A stretch of 17,980 nt of DNA from positions 13,601 through 31,580 of the forward strand of contig DBCQ01000007.1 in NCBI GenBank assembly GCA_002293155.1. Direction: 5' to 3'. Position numbers and translations under genes: made by a program. Position 1 is the first letter of the stretch. The number at the start of each line of letters is the position of its first letter. Below the pieces are notes generated by a model. It was not told where the DNA came from. It saw only the letters and a program-made list of their open reading frames with translations, and searched no databases. Positions 1 to 8,746 of this stretch are shown piece by piece. The DNA is from Burkholderiales bacterium UBA954 (lineage in GTDB: Bacteria; Pseudomonadota; Gammaproteobacteria; Burkholderiales; Burkholderiaceae_A).

Positions 1-321
1 GCAACGACTGGCGATGCGGCTCGGGCGGCCATTAAACGTATCGAGGAATTGACAGCAGAGGTCGAGGTCGGCAAGACCTATGACGGTACCGTGCTGCGCT
101 TATTGGAGTTCGGTGCAATCGTATCGGTCCTTCCGGGTAAGGATGGCTTATTGCATATTTCCCAGATTGCCAATGAGCGTGTTAACCAGGTGTCGGATTA
201 CCTCAAAGAGGGCCAGTCTATTCGTGTGAAGGTCCTCGAGGCCGACGATAAAGGGCGTCTGCGTTTGTCAATGAAAGCGCTTCTTGAAGCAGAGGCGGCG
301 CCGGCTCAACCCGAGGCCTAA
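1..321 (+). CDS. pnp: Polyribonucleotide nucleotidyltransferase (PNPase), C-terminal part
   Basis: Open from the first base in frame 1, giving 106 residues of the C-terminus of PNPase, the phosphorolytic 3'-5' exoribonuclease of the RNA degradosome. The first ~17 residues (through [12 protein letters not shown]) match the end of the KH domain. The rest is an S1 RNA-binding domain with [32 protein letters not shown] and DYLKEGQ...[11 protein letters not shown]. The protein ends in a short Ala/Pro/Glu tail. The apparent TTG start at 49 is internal; the gene clearly began upstream of the window. Its TAA stop shares a base with the ATG of tpiA (TAATG), so the two are probably translationally coupled. 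The identification is secure from the PNPase-specific S1 wording; the catalytic RNase PH domains are not in view. Confidence 0.96.
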   Translation, partial: ATTGDAARAAIKRIEELTAEVEVGKTYDGTVLRLLEFGAIVSVLPGKDGLLHISQIANERVNQVSDYLKEGQSIRVKVLEADDKGRLRLSMKALLEAEAAPAQPEA

Positions 322-1109
322 TGCTAAAATCTGGTGCATCGCAGCGCAGGCCCTGGGTGGTCGGCAATTGGAAGATGAACGGTGGCTTAGTGGACAACGA
401 AGCCCTTTTATCGGCTCTGCTGACCCTCTTTGAGGGGCATGGCGATCAGCCGATTGCCCACTGCAGCGTGGCGGTGCCTGCGCCTTACTTGTTTCAGGCG
501 GCGGTCCGTCTGAGGGGCCGCCCAATGAGCTGGGGTGCCCAGGACGTCTCCTCAGAGCCCGCGGGTGCGTTTACTGGTGAAGTCTCGGTGGCAATGCTGC
601 AGGACTTTGAGGCCGAGTTCTGTTTAGTTGGGCACTCAGAGCGACGCGGACGACACGGCGAGACTGATCGCCAGGTGGCGCAGAAGGCGGTGGCGCTTGT
701 GGAAGCAGGCCTCACGCCGGTGATTTGTGTAGGCGAGTCCCTCGACATTCGGGATCGGGGTCAGGCCGTCGGGGTGGTCTGCGATCAGGTAAGGCACGTC
801 GCGCAGCAGTTAGCAGAGTTGGAGAAGTTAGCCTCAGCAGTCTTTGCCTACGAGCCGATCTGGGCAATTGGCACCGGACACAGTGCGAGCCCGGCGCAAG
901 CGCAGGAGATGCATGCTGCGATTCGAGGGGCCTTGGCTGAGATTGATGGTAGTGCAGCCAACGAGATCCGTCTTCTATACGGCGGCAGTGTTAAGGCAGC
1001 GACGGCGGGTGAATTATTTGCCCAAGAGGATATTGATGGCGCCCTGGTGGGTGGGGCGTCGCTCAATGCGCAGGAATTTTTCGATATTGCCCGTGCAGCA
1101 ACACAATAA
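321..1109 (+). CDS. tpiA: Triosephosphate isomerase
   Basis: A 262-residue cytoplasmic enzyme interconverting dihydroxyacetone phosphate and glyceraldehyde 3-phosphate in glycolysis and gluconeogenesis. All signature elements are present: N16 and K18 in GNWKMNG, the catalytic histidine H105 in VGHSERR, the catalytic glutamate E178 in AYEPIWAIGTG followed by the phosphate-gripping loop, YGGSVK at 220-225, and DGALVGGASL near the end. Length is slightly above the usual ~250 because about 10 residues precede the conserved start. The ATG at 321 overlaps the pnp stop by one base and has GAGG at 313-316. No other ATG precedes the active-site Asn; a GTG at residue 13 is a less likely alternative. 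Many betaproteobacteria carry an extra gene between pnp and tpiA (from memory); here the two abut. Confidence 0.97.
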   Translation: MLKSGASQRRPWVVGNWKMNGGLVDNEALLSALLTLFEGHGDQPIAHCSVAVPAPYLFQAAVRLRGRPMSWGAQDVSSEPAGAFTGEVSVAMLQDFEAEFCLVGHSERRGRHGETDRQVAQKAVALVEAGLTPVICVGESLDIRDRGQAVGVVCDQVRHVAQQLAELEKLASAVFAYEPIWAIGTGHSASPAQAQEMHAAIRGALAEIDGSAANEIRLLYGGSVKAATAGELFAQEDIDGALVGGASLNAQEFFDIARAATQ

Positions 1110-1112
1110 GTT

Positions 1113-1119
1113 AGAGGAA
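1113..1119 (+). promoter_or_regulatory. Ribosome binding site for secG
   Basis: AGAGGAA lies 5 bases before the secG ATG at 1125, a good Shine-Dalgarno match. It confirms this ATG over the in-frame ATG four codons later (MSGLM). Confidence 0.7.
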
Positions 1120-1124
1120 CTCTT

Positions 1125-1514
1125 ATGAGTGGCTTAATGAATTTAGTCTTAACCGTCCAGGTGATCTGTGCAATCGGAATCATCGTCTTGGTGTTACTCC
1201 AACAGGGCAAGGGTGCAGACATGGGTGCAGCATTCGGTTCCGGCTCCGCAGGCAGTGTGTTTGGGTCGACCGGTAGCGCGAACTTTCTCAGCCGGGTCAC
1301 GGCGATACTTGCGGCAATATTCTTCGTGGCCACCCTCGGGCTGTCCTGGATAGCAACCAAAAATAGGGTTCCGGAAGGCGCCGGTAGTGTGATGCAGGGC
1401 TCGCCAGAAGTGCCCAGTGCCGCGCCAAGCAGTGTTCCTGCACCGTCGGCACCAAACGCACCGGGTGGCGCGTCGGTTCCGGGTGTGCCAACCGGTTCTG
1501 GGGTTAAGAAATAA
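1125..1514 (+). CDS. secG: SecG, preprotein translocase subunit
   Basis: A 129-residue inner-membrane protein, the auxiliary subunit of the SecYEG protein-conducting channel. Residues ~4-25 form the first membrane helix. The conserved SecG core follows with LLQQGKGADMGAAFGSGS and VFGSTGSANFLSR (about 24-57), and a second helix spans ~58-77. Residues ~80-129 are a low-complexity tail rich in Pro, Ala, Ser, Gly and Val, as in many proteobacterial SecG proteins. The gene lies 15 bases after tpiA with a strong RBS. Its TAA stop is followed at once by an in-frame TAG (1515-1517), a tandem stop. The tpiA-secG-tRNA-Leu-nuo order is typical for betaproteobacteria, and E. coli also has secG next to leuU. 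Confidence 0.95.
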   Translation: MSGLMNLVLTVQVICAIGIIVLVLLQQGKGADMGAAFGSGSAGSVFGSTGSANFLSRVTAILAAIFFVATLGLSWIATKNRVPEGAGSVMQGSPEVPSAAPSSVPAPSAPNAPGGASVPGVPTGSGVKK

Positions 1515-1518
1515 TAGG

Positions 1519-1564
1519 TGAGCGAGGGTAGAACGGGCAATTTACAACAGTGTTAATTCGCTCA
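1519..1564 (+). repeat. 7-bp inverted repeat between secG and tRNA-Leu
   Basis: TGAGCGA at 1519-1525 is the exact reverse complement of TCGCTCA at 1558-1564, with 32 bases between. In RNA it could form a stem starting just after the secG stop. There is no following U-run, so it does not look like an intrinsic terminator. A weak promoter-like pair (TTTACA 1541-1546, TAGTAT 1567-1572) overlaps it, but the 20-base spacing is poor. The rest of the 79-base gap shows no gene. It could be a processing structure or chance. Confidence 0.3.
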
Positions 1565-1593
1565 GGTAGTATCGAATTTGGGAGTTTAACTAG

Positions 1594-1678
1594 GCCGACG
1601 TGGTGGAATTGGTAGACACGCTGTCTTGAGGGGGCAGTGGCGAAAGCTGTGCGAGTTCGAGTCTCGCCGTCGGCACCA
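1594..1678 (+). tRNA. leuU: tRNA-Leu, anticodon GAG
   Basis: An 85-nt class II tRNA. Acceptor strands GCCGACG (1594-1600) and CGTCGGC (1668-1674) pair fully, followed by discriminator A and an encoded CCA (1676-1678). The D-loop contains GGTAGAC. The anticodon stem CTGTC/GGCAG (1621-1625, 1633-1637) encloses TTGAGGG, placing anticodon GAG at 1628-1630, which reads CUC and CUU leucine codons. A long variable arm (around 1638-1650) and a T-arm GCGAG-TTCGAGT-CTCGC (1651-1667) follow. It is the counterpart of E. coli leuU, which also sits by secG. No terminator separates it from nuoA 30 bases downstream, so it may be cut out of a longer transcript. Confidence 0.97.
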
Positions 1679-1708
1679 ATAACGAAAAGAAAGTCCGGGG
1701 ATTGAGTC

Positions 1709-2068
1709 GTGAATATAGAGCAATACCTTCCGGTTTTGATGTTTATTCTTGTAGGCATTGGTATCGGTGTCGCATCGATGACTGCAGGAAAGATACTTGG
1801 GCCGAGCCGCCCCGATAGCGAGAAGCTCTCGCCCTATGAGTGCGGCTTTGAGGCCTTCGAAGACGCGCGTCTGCAGTTCGATGTCCGCTACTACCTTGTC
1901 GCGATCCTTTTTATTCTCTTTGATCTTGAAATCGCATTTCTCTTTCCCTGGGCTGTAGCCCTTAAAGATATTGGCTTATTTGGGTTTCTTTCAATGATGC
2001 TGTTTCTTGGTATCTTGGTCTTAGGCTTCATCTATGAATGGATGAAGGGCGCATTGGATTGGGAATAA
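1709..2068 (+). CDS. nuoA: NADH-quinone oxidoreductase subunit A
   Basis: A 119-residue membrane-arm subunit of complex I (ND3 family) that helps shape the quinone chamber with NuoH, J and K. It has three predicted membrane helices (about 7-29, 62-82 and 88-111). The conserved loop between the first two carries [10 protein letters not shown] (41-50), and helix 2 carries [11 protein letters not shown] (71-81), whose acidic residues are invariant. The start is GTG at 1709 with GGGG at 1697-1700, and it gives the family-typical N-terminus MNIEQYLPV. This is the first gene of the 14-gene nuo operon, 30 bases after the tRNA. Full length and intact. Confidence 0.97.
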   Translation: MNIEQYLPVLMFILVGIGIGVASMTAGKILGPSRPDSEKLSPYECGFEAFEDARLQFDVRYYLVAILFILFDLEIAFLFPWAVALKDIGLFGFLSMMLFLGILVLGFIYEWMKGALDWE

Positions 2069-2115
2069 TGAAAAAAACAGCATCAGGTTCAGAACGGAAC
2101 GGGCTATGGCGATAG
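2068..2115 (+). other. Bridging mini-ORF nuoA/nuoB (15 codons)
   Basis: An ATG overlaps the nuoA TAA stop by one base (TAATG) and opens a 15-codon frame ([15 protein letters not shown]) that ends TAG inside nuoB codons 3-4, just past the nuoB ATG at 2106. It contains an A7 run at 2071-2077. GGGA precedes it closely. It could return terminating ribosomes to the weak nuoB start, or be chance. Confidence 0.25.
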
Positions 2116-2585
2116 ACGGTGTGTTTAAGCAGGGGTTCTTGACCACCTCGGCAGACCAAATCATCAATTGGACCCGAACGGGATCGCTCTGGCCGATGAC
2201 CTTCGGCCTTGCCTGCTGCGCGGTGGAAATGATGCATGCGGGCGCCTCTCGCTATGACCTCGATCGGTTCGGCGTGGTCTTTCGCCCGAGCCCGCGGCAA
2301 TCCGATCTGATGATCGTTGCAGGAACCCTGTGTAACAAAATGGCGCCCGCCATGCGTAAGGTCTATGACCAGATGCCCGAGCCGCGCTGGGTGATTTCAA
2401 TGGGGTCTTGTGCAAATGGTGGCGGTTATTACCACTACAGCTACTCTGTCGTGAGAGGCTGCGATCGTATTGTGCCCGTGGATATCTATGTGCCCGGCTG
2501 CCCGCCAACCGCAGAGGCCCTGATCTACGGAATTATCCAGTTGCAAAACAAGATTCGCCGTACCAACACGATTGCGCGGAGCTAG
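2106..2585 (+). CDS. nuoB: NADH-quinone oxidoreductase subunit B
   Basis: A 159-residue peripheral-arm subunit (PSST family) holding cluster N2, the last Fe-S centre, which hands electrons to quinone at the NuoB/NuoD interface. The [4Fe-4S] ligands are visible: the adjacent pair C37-C38 in [12 protein letters not shown]102 in MGSCANGGG and C132 in [12 protein letters not shown]. The N-terminus [18 protein letters not shown] is the form I recall for betaproteobacteria and supports the ATG at 2106, although its Shine-Dalgarno match is poor. It lies 37 bases after nuoA and 3 bases before nuoC. Complete and without oddities. Confidence 0.98.
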   Translation: MAIDGVFKQGFLTTSADQIINWTRTGSLWPMTFGLACCAVEMMHAGASRYDLDRFGVVFRPSPRQSDLMIVAGTLCNKMAPAMRKVYDQMPEPRWVISMGSCANGGGYYHYSYSVVRGCDRIVPVDIYVPGCPPTAEALIYGIIQLQNKIRRTNTIARS

Positions 2586-2588
2586 GCT

Positions 2589-3185
2589 ATGGAAGGCGCC
2601 CTGATGCAACGAATCGAGGCTGAGTTTTCAGATCAGCTGGTGTCGGTTCGCCATTTGTACGACGAGATTACGATGGTTGTCCGTGCATCGGATTATCAAT
2701 CGGTCTGTCAGGCGCTGCGCGATCGCCCGGGTCTTCGTTTTGACACCCTCATTGATCTCTGTGGTTTGGATTACCAAGATTACAAAGACGGTGCCCACGA
2801 GGGGCCACGATTCGCGGTGGTGGTGCACCTGCTCTCGGTCGAATTAAATCAGCGGCTGCGTCTCAGAGTCTTTTGTCCCGATGATGAGTTGCCTTCGGTG
2901 CCAACGTTGACCCAGGTCTGGTCGGCTGCAGACTGGTATGAGCGTGAAGCTTTCGATATGTACGGGATTATCTTTGAGGGTCATGATGACCTGCGGCGCA
3001 TCCTCACCGATTATGGTTTTGTGGGTCATCCCTTTAGAAAAGACTTTCCGATATCGGGCTATGTTGAGATGCGTTACGACCCCGAACAGAAACGGGTGAT
3101 TTATCAACCTGTCACTATTGATCCGCGTGAGCAGGCCCCACGGGTAGTCCGTGAGCAAGCATACGGCGGGTTTACTCCCCAATGA
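2589..3185 (+). CDS. nuoC: NADH-quinone oxidoreductase subunit C
   Basis: A 198-residue peripheral-arm subunit (30-kDa family) that scaffolds NuoD and NuoI near the quinone site. The signature lies at about 118-154: [35 protein letters not shown]. The N-terminal half carries the alpha/beta domain with [21 protein letters not shown] at 2578-2581, 7 bases upstream, supports the ATG at 2589 over the ATG five codons later. NuoC is a stand-alone protein here, not fused to NuoD as in E. coli. It begins 3 bases after nuoB. Its TGA stop is overlapped by an out-of-frame ATG that starts a small ORF reaching into nuoD. Confidence 0.97.
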   Translation: MEGALMQRIEAEFSDQLVSVRHLYDEITMVVRASDYQSVCQALRDRPGLRFDTLIDLCGLDYQDYKDGAHEGPRFAVVVHLLSVELNQRLRLRVFCPDDELPSVPTLTQVWSAADWYEREAFDMYGIIFEGHDDLRRILTDYGFVGHPFRKDFPISGYVEMRYDPEQKRVIYQPVTIDPREQAPRVVREQAYGGFTPQ

Positions 3186-3223
3186 CCGAGCGTAAGACGA
3201 GAGACACTCAGTGGCCGATATAA
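3182..3223 (+). other. Bridging mini-ORF nuoC/nuoD (13 codons)
   Basis: An ATGA overlap at the nuoC stop opens a 13-codon frame ([13 protein letters not shown]) ending TAA at 3221-3223, ten bases past the first base of the nuoD GTG start. The nuoD start is GTG with only a weak GAGA-type RBS, so reinitiation from this frame could matter. Confidence 0.25.
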
Positions 3224-4464
3224 AAAACTACACCCTGAATTTTGGGCCGCAGCATCCTGCGGCCCACGGTGTGTTGCGTCTTGTTTTGGAGCTTGACGGC
3301 GAGGTTGTGCAGCGGGCAGACCCCCACATTGGCTTATTACACCGTGGGACCGAGAAGCTTGCAGAGACGAAGACCTTTATTCAGTCGGTCCCCTATATGG
3401 ATCGCCTTGATTACATGTCGATGATGGTCAATGAGCACGCGTATGTGATGGCCATTGAGCGGTTAATGGGCGTTGAGGTGCCGCTGCGGGCCCAATATAT
3501 CCGCGTGATGTTCGACGAGATTACCCGGCTTCTGAATCATCTATTGTGGATTGGTGCGCATGGCCTAGATGTCGGTGCAATGGCGGTCTTTCTCTATGCG
3601 TTCCGCGAGCGCGAGGATTTACTCGACTGTTATGAGGCCGTTTCCGGCGCACGGATGCATGCTGCGTATTACCGGCCGGGCGGGGTCTATCGTGACCTGC
3701 CAGAGCAGATGCCGCAATACATCGCCAATCGTAAACGCAGCGATACTGCAGCGAAGCGGCTTAATCTGAATCGGCAGGGAAGTCTGCTGGACTTCATAGA
3801 GGATTTCACCCGGCGGTTTCCAGGCTACGTCGACGAATACGAGACCTTGCTGACCGATAACCGAATCTGGAAGCAGCGCCTCGTTGGGATTGGGGTGGTG
3901 AGCCCTGAGCGTGCAAAGGCGATGGGGTTTACGGGTCCGATGCTGCGGGGTTCAGGGGTGGTCTGGGATCTTCGTAAGCATCAGCCCTATGAGGTCTATG
4001 ACCGGCTTGATTTTGATATCCCAGTTGGCAAAGAGGGCGACTCCTACGACAGATACCTTGTTCGGATTGCCGAGATGCGCCAGAGTAATCGCATCATTGC
4101 ACAATGTGTAGAGTGGCTGCGAGGCAACCCGGGGCCAGTCTTATCGAGCAACCACAAAGTAGCGCCGCCTGCTCGGGTCGATATGAAGTCCAACATGGAG
4201 GAGTTGATCCACCACTTTAAGCTGTTCACGGAAGGGTTCCATGTGCCCGAGGGCGAGTGTTATGCCGCGGTAGAGCATCCAAAGGGTGAGTTCGGAATTT
4301 ATCTGGTCTCCGATGGTGCCAATAAGCCTTATCGATTAAAGATTCGTGCGCCGGGCTATGCACACCTGCAAGGGCTCAACGAGATGGCCCGGGGGCATAT
4401 GATCGCCGATGTTGTGACAATCATCGGTACGCAGGATATTGTTTTCGGAGAGATTGATCGATGA
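3211..4464 (+). CDS. nuoD: NADH-quinone oxidoreductase subunit D
   Basis: A 417-residue peripheral-arm subunit (49-kDa family, related to the large subunit of NiFe hydrogenases) that forms most of the quinone-reducing pocket with NuoB. Key elements are [10 protein letters not shown] (11-20), the beta-hairpin region thought to contact quinone, [14 protein letters not shown] (37-50), and [12 protein letters not shown] (61-72) with the quinone-side Tyr. The C-terminus DIVFGEIDR is the usual ending. The start is GTG at 3211, chosen because [16 protein letters not shown] is the family N-terminus; the RBS is weak. It ends in a 4-base ATGA overlap with nuoE, so the two are probably coupled. Confidence 0.98.
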   Translation: MADIKNYTLNFGPQHPAAHGVLRLVLELDGEVVQRADPHIGLLHRGTEKLAETKTFIQSVPYMDRLDYMSMMVNEHAYVMAIERLMGVEVPLRAQYIRVMFDEITRLLNHLLWIGAHGLDVGAMAVFLYAFREREDLLDCYEAVSGARMHAAYYRPGGVYRDLPEQMPQYIANRKRSDTAAKRLNLNRQGSLLDFIEDFTRRFPGYVDEYETLLTDNRIWKQRLVGIGVVSPERAKAMGFTGPMLRGSGVVWDLRKHQPYEVYDRLDFDIPVGKEGDSYDRYLVRIAEMRQSNRIIAQCVEWLRGNPGPVLSSNHKVAPPARVDMKSNMEELIHHFKLFTEGFHVPEGECYAAVEHPKGEFGIYLVSDGANKPYRLKIRAPGYAHLQGLNEMARGHMIADVVTIIGTQDIVFGEIDR

Positions 4465-5042
4465 GCGGGCAAGCGTTTACTCAACTCTCAATCACCGAGC
4501 GACCGCAGGAGCCCGCGTTATCAGCGCAGGCTTATGAAAAGATCGACCGCGAGATTGCGAAGTACCCGTCCGATCAGAAGCAGTCAGCGGTGATGGCAGC
4601 CTTAACAATTGCGCAACGGGAGGTCGGCTGGCTCTCGCCCGAGGTTCAGGCGGCGGTTGCGACCTATCTCGATATGCCAGCGATCGCGGTCCATGAGATT
4701 GCCAGTTTCTACACGATGTATAACCTGAAGCCGCCGGGTCGATTCAAGCTTACGATCTGTACGAATCTGCCTTGTGGACTGCGAAATGGTAATCAGTCTG
4801 CGCGCTACCTTCAGGCGAAGTTGGGGATTGGATTTAATGACACCACCGCCGATGGTCTGTTTACCCTCAAAGAGGGCGAGTGTATGGGCGCCTGCGGGGA
4901 TGCTCCCGTGATGATTGTGAACGACCATAGGATGTGCAGCTGGATGTCAAACGATCGTATAGATGCGCTGATTGATGAACTTCGCGCCGCGGCTTCTGAT
5001 TCACCGGAACCGAAACAAATGGGTAAGAAGGGGGAACGCTAA
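4461..5042 (+). CDS. nuoE: NADH-quinone oxidoreductase subunit E
   Basis: A 193-residue subunit of the NADH-dehydrogenase module (24-kDa family) with a thioredoxin-like fold that holds the off-path [2Fe-2S] cluster N1a. Its ligands are C100 and C105 in CTNLPC and C141 and C145 in CMGAC. The helical N-terminal region has [14 protein letters not shown] and the typical [17 protein letters not shown]. By memory, related NuoE proteins are about 160-170 residues. This one has ~20 extra residues before [13 protein letters not shown] and a polar Lys-rich tail after the last helix. The ATG at 4461 overlaps the nuoD stop (ATGA). An in-frame ATG closer to the core is not available, so the extension looks real. 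The stop overlaps nuoF (TAATG). Confidence 0.97.
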   Translation: MSGQAFTQLSITERPQEPALSAQAYEKIDREIAKYPSDQKQSAVMAALTIAQREVGWLSPEVQAAVATYLDMPAIAVHEIASFYTMYNLKPPGRFKLTICTNLPCGLRNGNQSARYLQAKLGIGFNDTTADGLFTLKEGECMGACGDAPVMIVNDHRMCSWMSNDRIDALIDELRAAASDSPEPKQMGKKGER

Positions 5043-6364
5043 TGGGTGCGCCAGAGATTCCTGTAGTCGACACCTGCTTTCATGGCCGACATATCAGCCC
5101 CAAGATTCTTGCGGGCCTGACGCCCGATGGCTGGGGTCTGAAGGATTATCAGTCTCGAGGCGGTTATGAGGCCCTGAGAAAAATTCTGGAATCGGGTTTA
5201 ACCCCTGAACAGGTCGTGGCTGAAATTAAAGCATCCGGCTTACGCGGGCGGGGCGGGGCTGGGTTTCCGACCGGCCTGAAATGGAGTTTCATGCCCGCGA
5301 AGCTACCGATCCAGAAGTATCTCGTCTGTAACTCTGATGAGGGAGAGCCTGGTACCTTTAAGGATCGGGATATCTTGCGCTACAACCCGCATATCGTGAT
5401 TGAAGGAATGGCGATCGCTGCGTACGCGATGGGTATTACAGTCGGTTATAACTATATTCATGGCGAGATCTGGGAGGCCTATGAGCGTTTCGAGATGGCG
5501 CTTGAAGAGGCCCGCGCAGCCGGTTTTCTAGGCGAGAAGATTATGGGGTCCGCATTCTCATTTCAATTACATGCGCATCACGGCTTTGGCGCATATATCT
5601 GCGGTGAGGAGACTGCACTTCTTGAGTCTCTGGAGGGCAAGAAGGGTCAGCCGCGATTCAAGCCGCCCTTCCCGGCGAGTTACGGCCTTTACGGTAAGCC
5701 CACAACAATCAACAACACTGAAACCTTTGCGGCGGTTCCCTGGATTATCCGTAATAGTGGTGAGCAATACCTGGCGATAGGCAAGCCTAACAACGGTGGA
5801 ACGAAGATATTCTCAGTCTCGGGAGATGTCGAGCGGCCTGGAAATTATGAGGTTCCTTTAGGAACACCATTTGCGAAGCTCCTTGAACTTGCCGGTGGTA
5901 TGCGTGATGGCATAAAACTAAAGGCAGTGATTCCCGGCGGGTCATCCATGCCGGTCTTACCGGCCGATATCATGATGGCTACGGATATGGATTACGACTC
6001 AATTGCGAAGGCAGGGTCGATGCTGGGATCTGGCGCAGTAATTGTGATGAATGAGACCCGCTGTATGGTTCGTTCTCTGTTGCGGCTATCGTATTTCTAC
6101 TACGAGGAGTCATGCGGCCAATGCACGCCTTGCCGAGAGGGCACCGGCTGGCTCTGGCGAATGGTTCACCGCATCGAGAACGGTCAGGGCAGCCTTGAGG
6201 ATCTCGACCGACTCAATGAAGTCGCGGGCAACATCCAAGGTCGCACAATCTGTGCGCTTGGTGACGCCGCCGCAATGCCGGTCCGCGCATTTTTAAAGCA
6301 TTTCCGTGACGAGTTTGCGCACCATATTACGAACAAGCGTTGCCTGGTGGATGACTATGTGTAA
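5042..6364 (+). CDS. nuoF: NADH-quinone oxidoreductase subunit F
   Basis: A 440-residue subunit (51-kDa family), the NADH-oxidising entry point of complex I, carrying FMN and the [4Fe-4S] cluster N3. The glycine-rich nucleotide-binding loop is [16 protein letters not shown] (66-81), the flavin-site loop is [15 protein letters not shown] (96-110), and the conserved [17 protein letters not shown] spans 183-199. The cluster ligands are C358, C361 and C364 in [12 protein letters not shown], and C404 in RTICALGD. The ATG at 5042 overlaps the nuoE stop by one base. Length is typical. The gap of 23 bases to nuoG is crossed by a small ORF starting inside the last nuoF codons. Confidence 0.98.
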   Translation: MGAPEIPVVDTCFHGRHISPKILAGLTPDGWGLKDYQSRGGYEALRKILESGLTPEQVVAEIKASGLRGRGGAGFPTGLKWSFMPAKLPIQKYLVCNSDEGEPGTFKDRDILRYNPHIVIEGMAIAAYAMGITVGYNYIHGEIWEAYERFEMALEEARAAGFLGEKIMGSAFSFQLHAHHGFGAYICGEETALLESLEGKKGQPRFKPPFPASYGLYGKPTTINNTETFAAVPWIIRNSGEQYLAIGKPNNGGTKIFSVSGDVERPGNYEVPLGTPFAKLLELAGGMRDGIKLKAVIPGGSSMPVLPADIMMATDMDYDSIAKAGSMLGSGAVIVMNETRCMVRSLLRLSYFYYEESCGQCTPCREGTGWLWRMVHRIENGQGSLEDLDRLNEVAGNIQGRTICALGDAAAMPVRAFLKHFRDEFAHHITNKRCLVDDYV

Positions 6365-6395
6365 CGAAACTCCGGTTGAGATAAATCATGGTTGA
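6357..6395 (+). other. Bridging mini-ORF nuoF/nuoG (12 codons)
   Basis: An ATG out of frame with nuoF, preceded by GGTGGA at 5-base spacing, opens 12 codons ([12 protein letters not shown]) and stops with TGA at 6393-6395, five bases past the nuoG ATG (6388-6390). The nuoG start itself has only a weak TTGAGA-type RBS. This is the best RBS among the bridging mini-ORFs. Confidence 0.28.
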
Positions 6396-8745
6396 AGTCG
6401 AGATCGACGGCAGAAAAGTAGAGGTCCCGGAGGGCTCCATGGTGATGGAGGCTGCAACGAAATTGGGTCTCTATGTTCCCCATTTCTGTTATCACAAGAA
6501 GCTCTCCATCGCCGCGAACTGTCGGATGTGTCTTGTCGAAGTAGAGAAAGCGCCCAAGGCGCTTCCCGCCTGTGCAACTCCCGTAACGGCAGGTATGAAG
6601 GTATTTACCCATTCCGAGAAGGCACAGCAGGCCCAGAAAAGCGTGATGGAATTCCTGTTGATCAATCATCCGCTTGACTGCCCGATCTGCGATCAGGGCG
6701 GTGAGTGTCAGCTGCAGGATCTTGCAGTAGGCTATGGCCCATCGGCATCTCGTTATACCGAAGAAAAGCGGGTGGTATTTCACAAGCCAATGGGGCCACT
6801 GATTTCCGCAGAGGAGATGAGCCGCTGCATTCACTGCACCCGATGTGTTCGTTTTGGACAGGAGATTGCCGGCGTAATGGAGCTTGGCATGGCAGGGCGT
6901 GGCCAGCACTCGGAGATTCTGTCCTTTGTTGGCCAGGCCATCGAGAGTGAGTTATCGGGCAACATGATCGACATCTGCCCAGTGGGCGCGCTTACGAGCA
7001 AACCCTTTCGCTATTCAGCGCGAACCTGGGAACTCTCCCGTAAGCGCTCGGTAAGCCCTCACGATAGTCTTGGTGCGAACATTGTTGTGCAATCGAAAAA
7101 CAATGAAGTTAAACGAGTTGTGCCGCACGAGAACAATTCGGTGAACGAGTGTTGGATTTCTGATCGAGATCGTTTTAGCTACGAAGGCCTCAACAGTAAC
7201 AAACGATTAACCGAGCCCATGATCAAAGCCAGTGATGGGCAATGGCATGCTGTGAGCTGGGAAGAGGCGCTTGCCAAGGTATCCCTTGGCTTAAAACAGG
7301 CGGCTAACCACGGGCCGAACCAGGTGAGAACACTGCTATCACCCAACAGCACTCTTGAGGAAATGACTCTGGCCGCACTCTTAACGCGGGCATTAAAGAG
7401 TGATTCCGTTGATTTTCGCCTCCGTCTGGGCGAGGCAGGTTTTGATCAGCGGTTTGATGGAACTCCGACCCTTGGGATTTCTCTCGACGAGCTGAGCCTC
7501 GCGGATCGGGTTCTGGTGGTGGGCTCGTTCCTGCGTCAGGATCACCCCCTATTAGCCCAACGGCTTCGCCAGTCAGCGCGACACGGCACAAAGATTGCGC
7601 TGATTCATTCGATGGCTCAGAACCTGTTGATGCCGACTCACGGGCAAGTCTTGTGTTCCCCCGAGAACTGGGCCCAGAAGTTATGTGAGATCGCGGCAGC
7701 CGTCTGTAGTTTGAAATCACAGCCGATTCCCACCGAACTAAAGCTTATAAAGCCCGATGATCAGAGTAGGGCAGTGGCTGAGCTTTTATTGTCGTCTGAG
7801 TCGCCGCAATCCAAATCGGTCATTCTGCTGGGCAATAGTGTGTTGGCACACCCGCGTGCCTCAGAGGTCTGGGCGGCTGCCCAGTTCTTGGCCGATAGCG
7901 TCGGCTGCAGGTTTGGCTTTACGGTAGAGGGTGCCAACGGCGTCGGTGGTTATCTAGCAAAAGCAAGGCCGATTGCAGGAGGCCTTGATGCAGCAGCAAT
8001 GTTTGCCAATCCCGCAGAGGCTTATCTGTTGTGCGCAATGGATCCGGCTATGGATTGCGTCAATCCGCACAAAGCCCAGCAGGCACTCAAGGCCGCCAAG
8101 CTGGTGGTTGCGCTAACGGCATTTCGCGATTCGGTCATGGAGGTGGCCGATGTGGTGCTGCCTATCTCGGCATTTACGGAGACCTCGGGTACCTATGTCA
8201 ACTGCGAGGGCCGCATGCAGACCACACAGGCGGTAGTTAAGCCGCGTGGCGAGAGCCGGCCCGCGTGGAAGGTCCTTCGGGTTCTTGGCAATCTAATCGG
8301 TGCCGAGGGTTTTGATTTTGAATCCTCCGAGGATGTGCGTCGCACCGTTCTTGGCGGGTTTAAAGCGGGTGATTTAATCCCAGGGCTTGGTGCGCGGGTT
8401 CACGGTCCGATTGATCAGTCCGCAAATAAGACGCGGTCGGAGTTTGTTCGTATGGCGGATGTACCGATTTACCGCAGCGATAGCCTGTCGCGGCATGCAG
8501 CAGCGCTTCAGGAGACCCGAGCCAGCGCATCCCCCAGGGTCTTAATTAATCCGAAAGACCTTGATCGACTCGGTCTCGTGTCGGGTGCCAAGATGAAATG
8601 CGTTCAATCTGGCCGCGCCAGTGCCGTGCTTGAACTCACGGGAGATGATCGAGTCTGTCCGGGCGTATTACAGATTTCTGCTGCCCACGCGGCGACGGCG
8701 TCTCTTGGCGAGATGATTGGCCCGATTGGGTTGGAGGCCGTCTGA
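6388..8745 (+). CDS. nuoG: NADH-quinone oxidoreductase subunit G
   Basis: A 785-residue Fe-S subunit (75-kDa family) that carries electrons from NuoF towards NuoI. Visible ligands, in order: the ferredoxin-like [2Fe-2S] N1b at C34, C45, C48 and C62; H94, C98, C101 and C107 in the [14 protein letters not shown] segment; and a [4Fe-4S] cluster at C147, C150, C153 and C197. The remaining ~570 residues resemble the molybdopterin oxidoreductase fold, which binds no Mo here. At the N7 position (about 222-260) the CxxCxxxC set is replaced by VSPHDSLGA and only C255 remains, so N7 is absent. This is normal for mitochondrial-type complex I and, as I recall, for betaproteobacteria. The stop lies one base before the nuoH ATG. 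Confidence 0.97.
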   Translation: MVEVEIDGRKVEVPEGSMVMEAATKLGLYVPHFCYHKKLSIAANCRMCLVEVEKAPKALPACATPVTAGMKVFTHSEKAQQAQKSVMEFLLINHPLDCPICDQGGECQLQDLAVGYGPSASRYTEEKRVVFHKPMGPLISAEEMSRCIHCTRCVRFGQEIAGVMELGMAGRGQHSEILSFVGQAIESELSGNMIDICPVGALTSKPFRYSARTWELSRKRSVSPHDSLGANIVVQSKNNEVKRVVPHENNSVNECWISDRDRFSYEGLNSNKRLTEPMIKASDGQWHAVSWEEALAKVSLGLKQAANHGPNQVRTLLSPNSTLEEMTLAALLTRALKSDSVDFRLRLGEAGFDQRFDGTPTLGISLDELSLADRVLVVGSFLRQDHPLLAQRLRQSARHGTKIALIHSMAQNLLMPTHGQVLCSPENWAQKLCEIAAAVCSLKSQPIPTELKLIKPDDQSRAVAELLLSSESPQSKSVILLGNSVLAHPRASEVWAAAQFLADSVGCRFGFTVEGANGVGGYLAKARPIAGGLDAAAMFANPAEAYLLCAMDPAMDCVNPHKAQQALKAAKLVVALTAFRDSVMEVADVVLPISAFTETSGTYVNCEGRMQTTQAVVKPRGESRPAWKVLRVLGNLIGAEGFDFESSEDVRRTVLGGFKAGDLIPGLGARVHGPIDQSANKTRSEFVRMADVPIYRSDSLSRHAAALQETRASASPRVLINPKDLDRLGLVSGAKMKCVQSGRASAVLELTGDDRVCPGVLQISAAHAATASLGEMIGPIGLEAV
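8733..8737 (+). promoter_or_regulatory. Ribosome binding site for nuoH
   Basis: GGAGG inside the nuoG 3' end lies 9 bases before the ATG at 8747. It decides the nuoH start in favour of 8747 over the upstream in-frame TTG at 8717, which has no such site. Confidence 0.65.
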
Positions 8746-8746
8746 T

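Noticed and set aside
848..1540. Long minus-strand ORF (230 codons) opposite tpiA and secG
   Set aside because: Its product is low-complexity and follows the codon pattern of the sense genes; it has no recognisable domain, and it crosses two solid genes. Treated as a shadow frame.
1541..1572. Promoter for the tRNA (TTTACA ... TAGTAT)
   Set aside because: The -35-like hexamer matches 5 of 6, but the spacing to the -10-like hexamer is 20 bases and the -10 match is moderate. Not strong enough to annotate.
6355..6909. Minus-strand ORF (184 codons) opposite the start of nuoG
   Set aside because: It lies wholly against the conserved N1b and N3 ligand regions of nuoG, and no family is recognisable in the translation.
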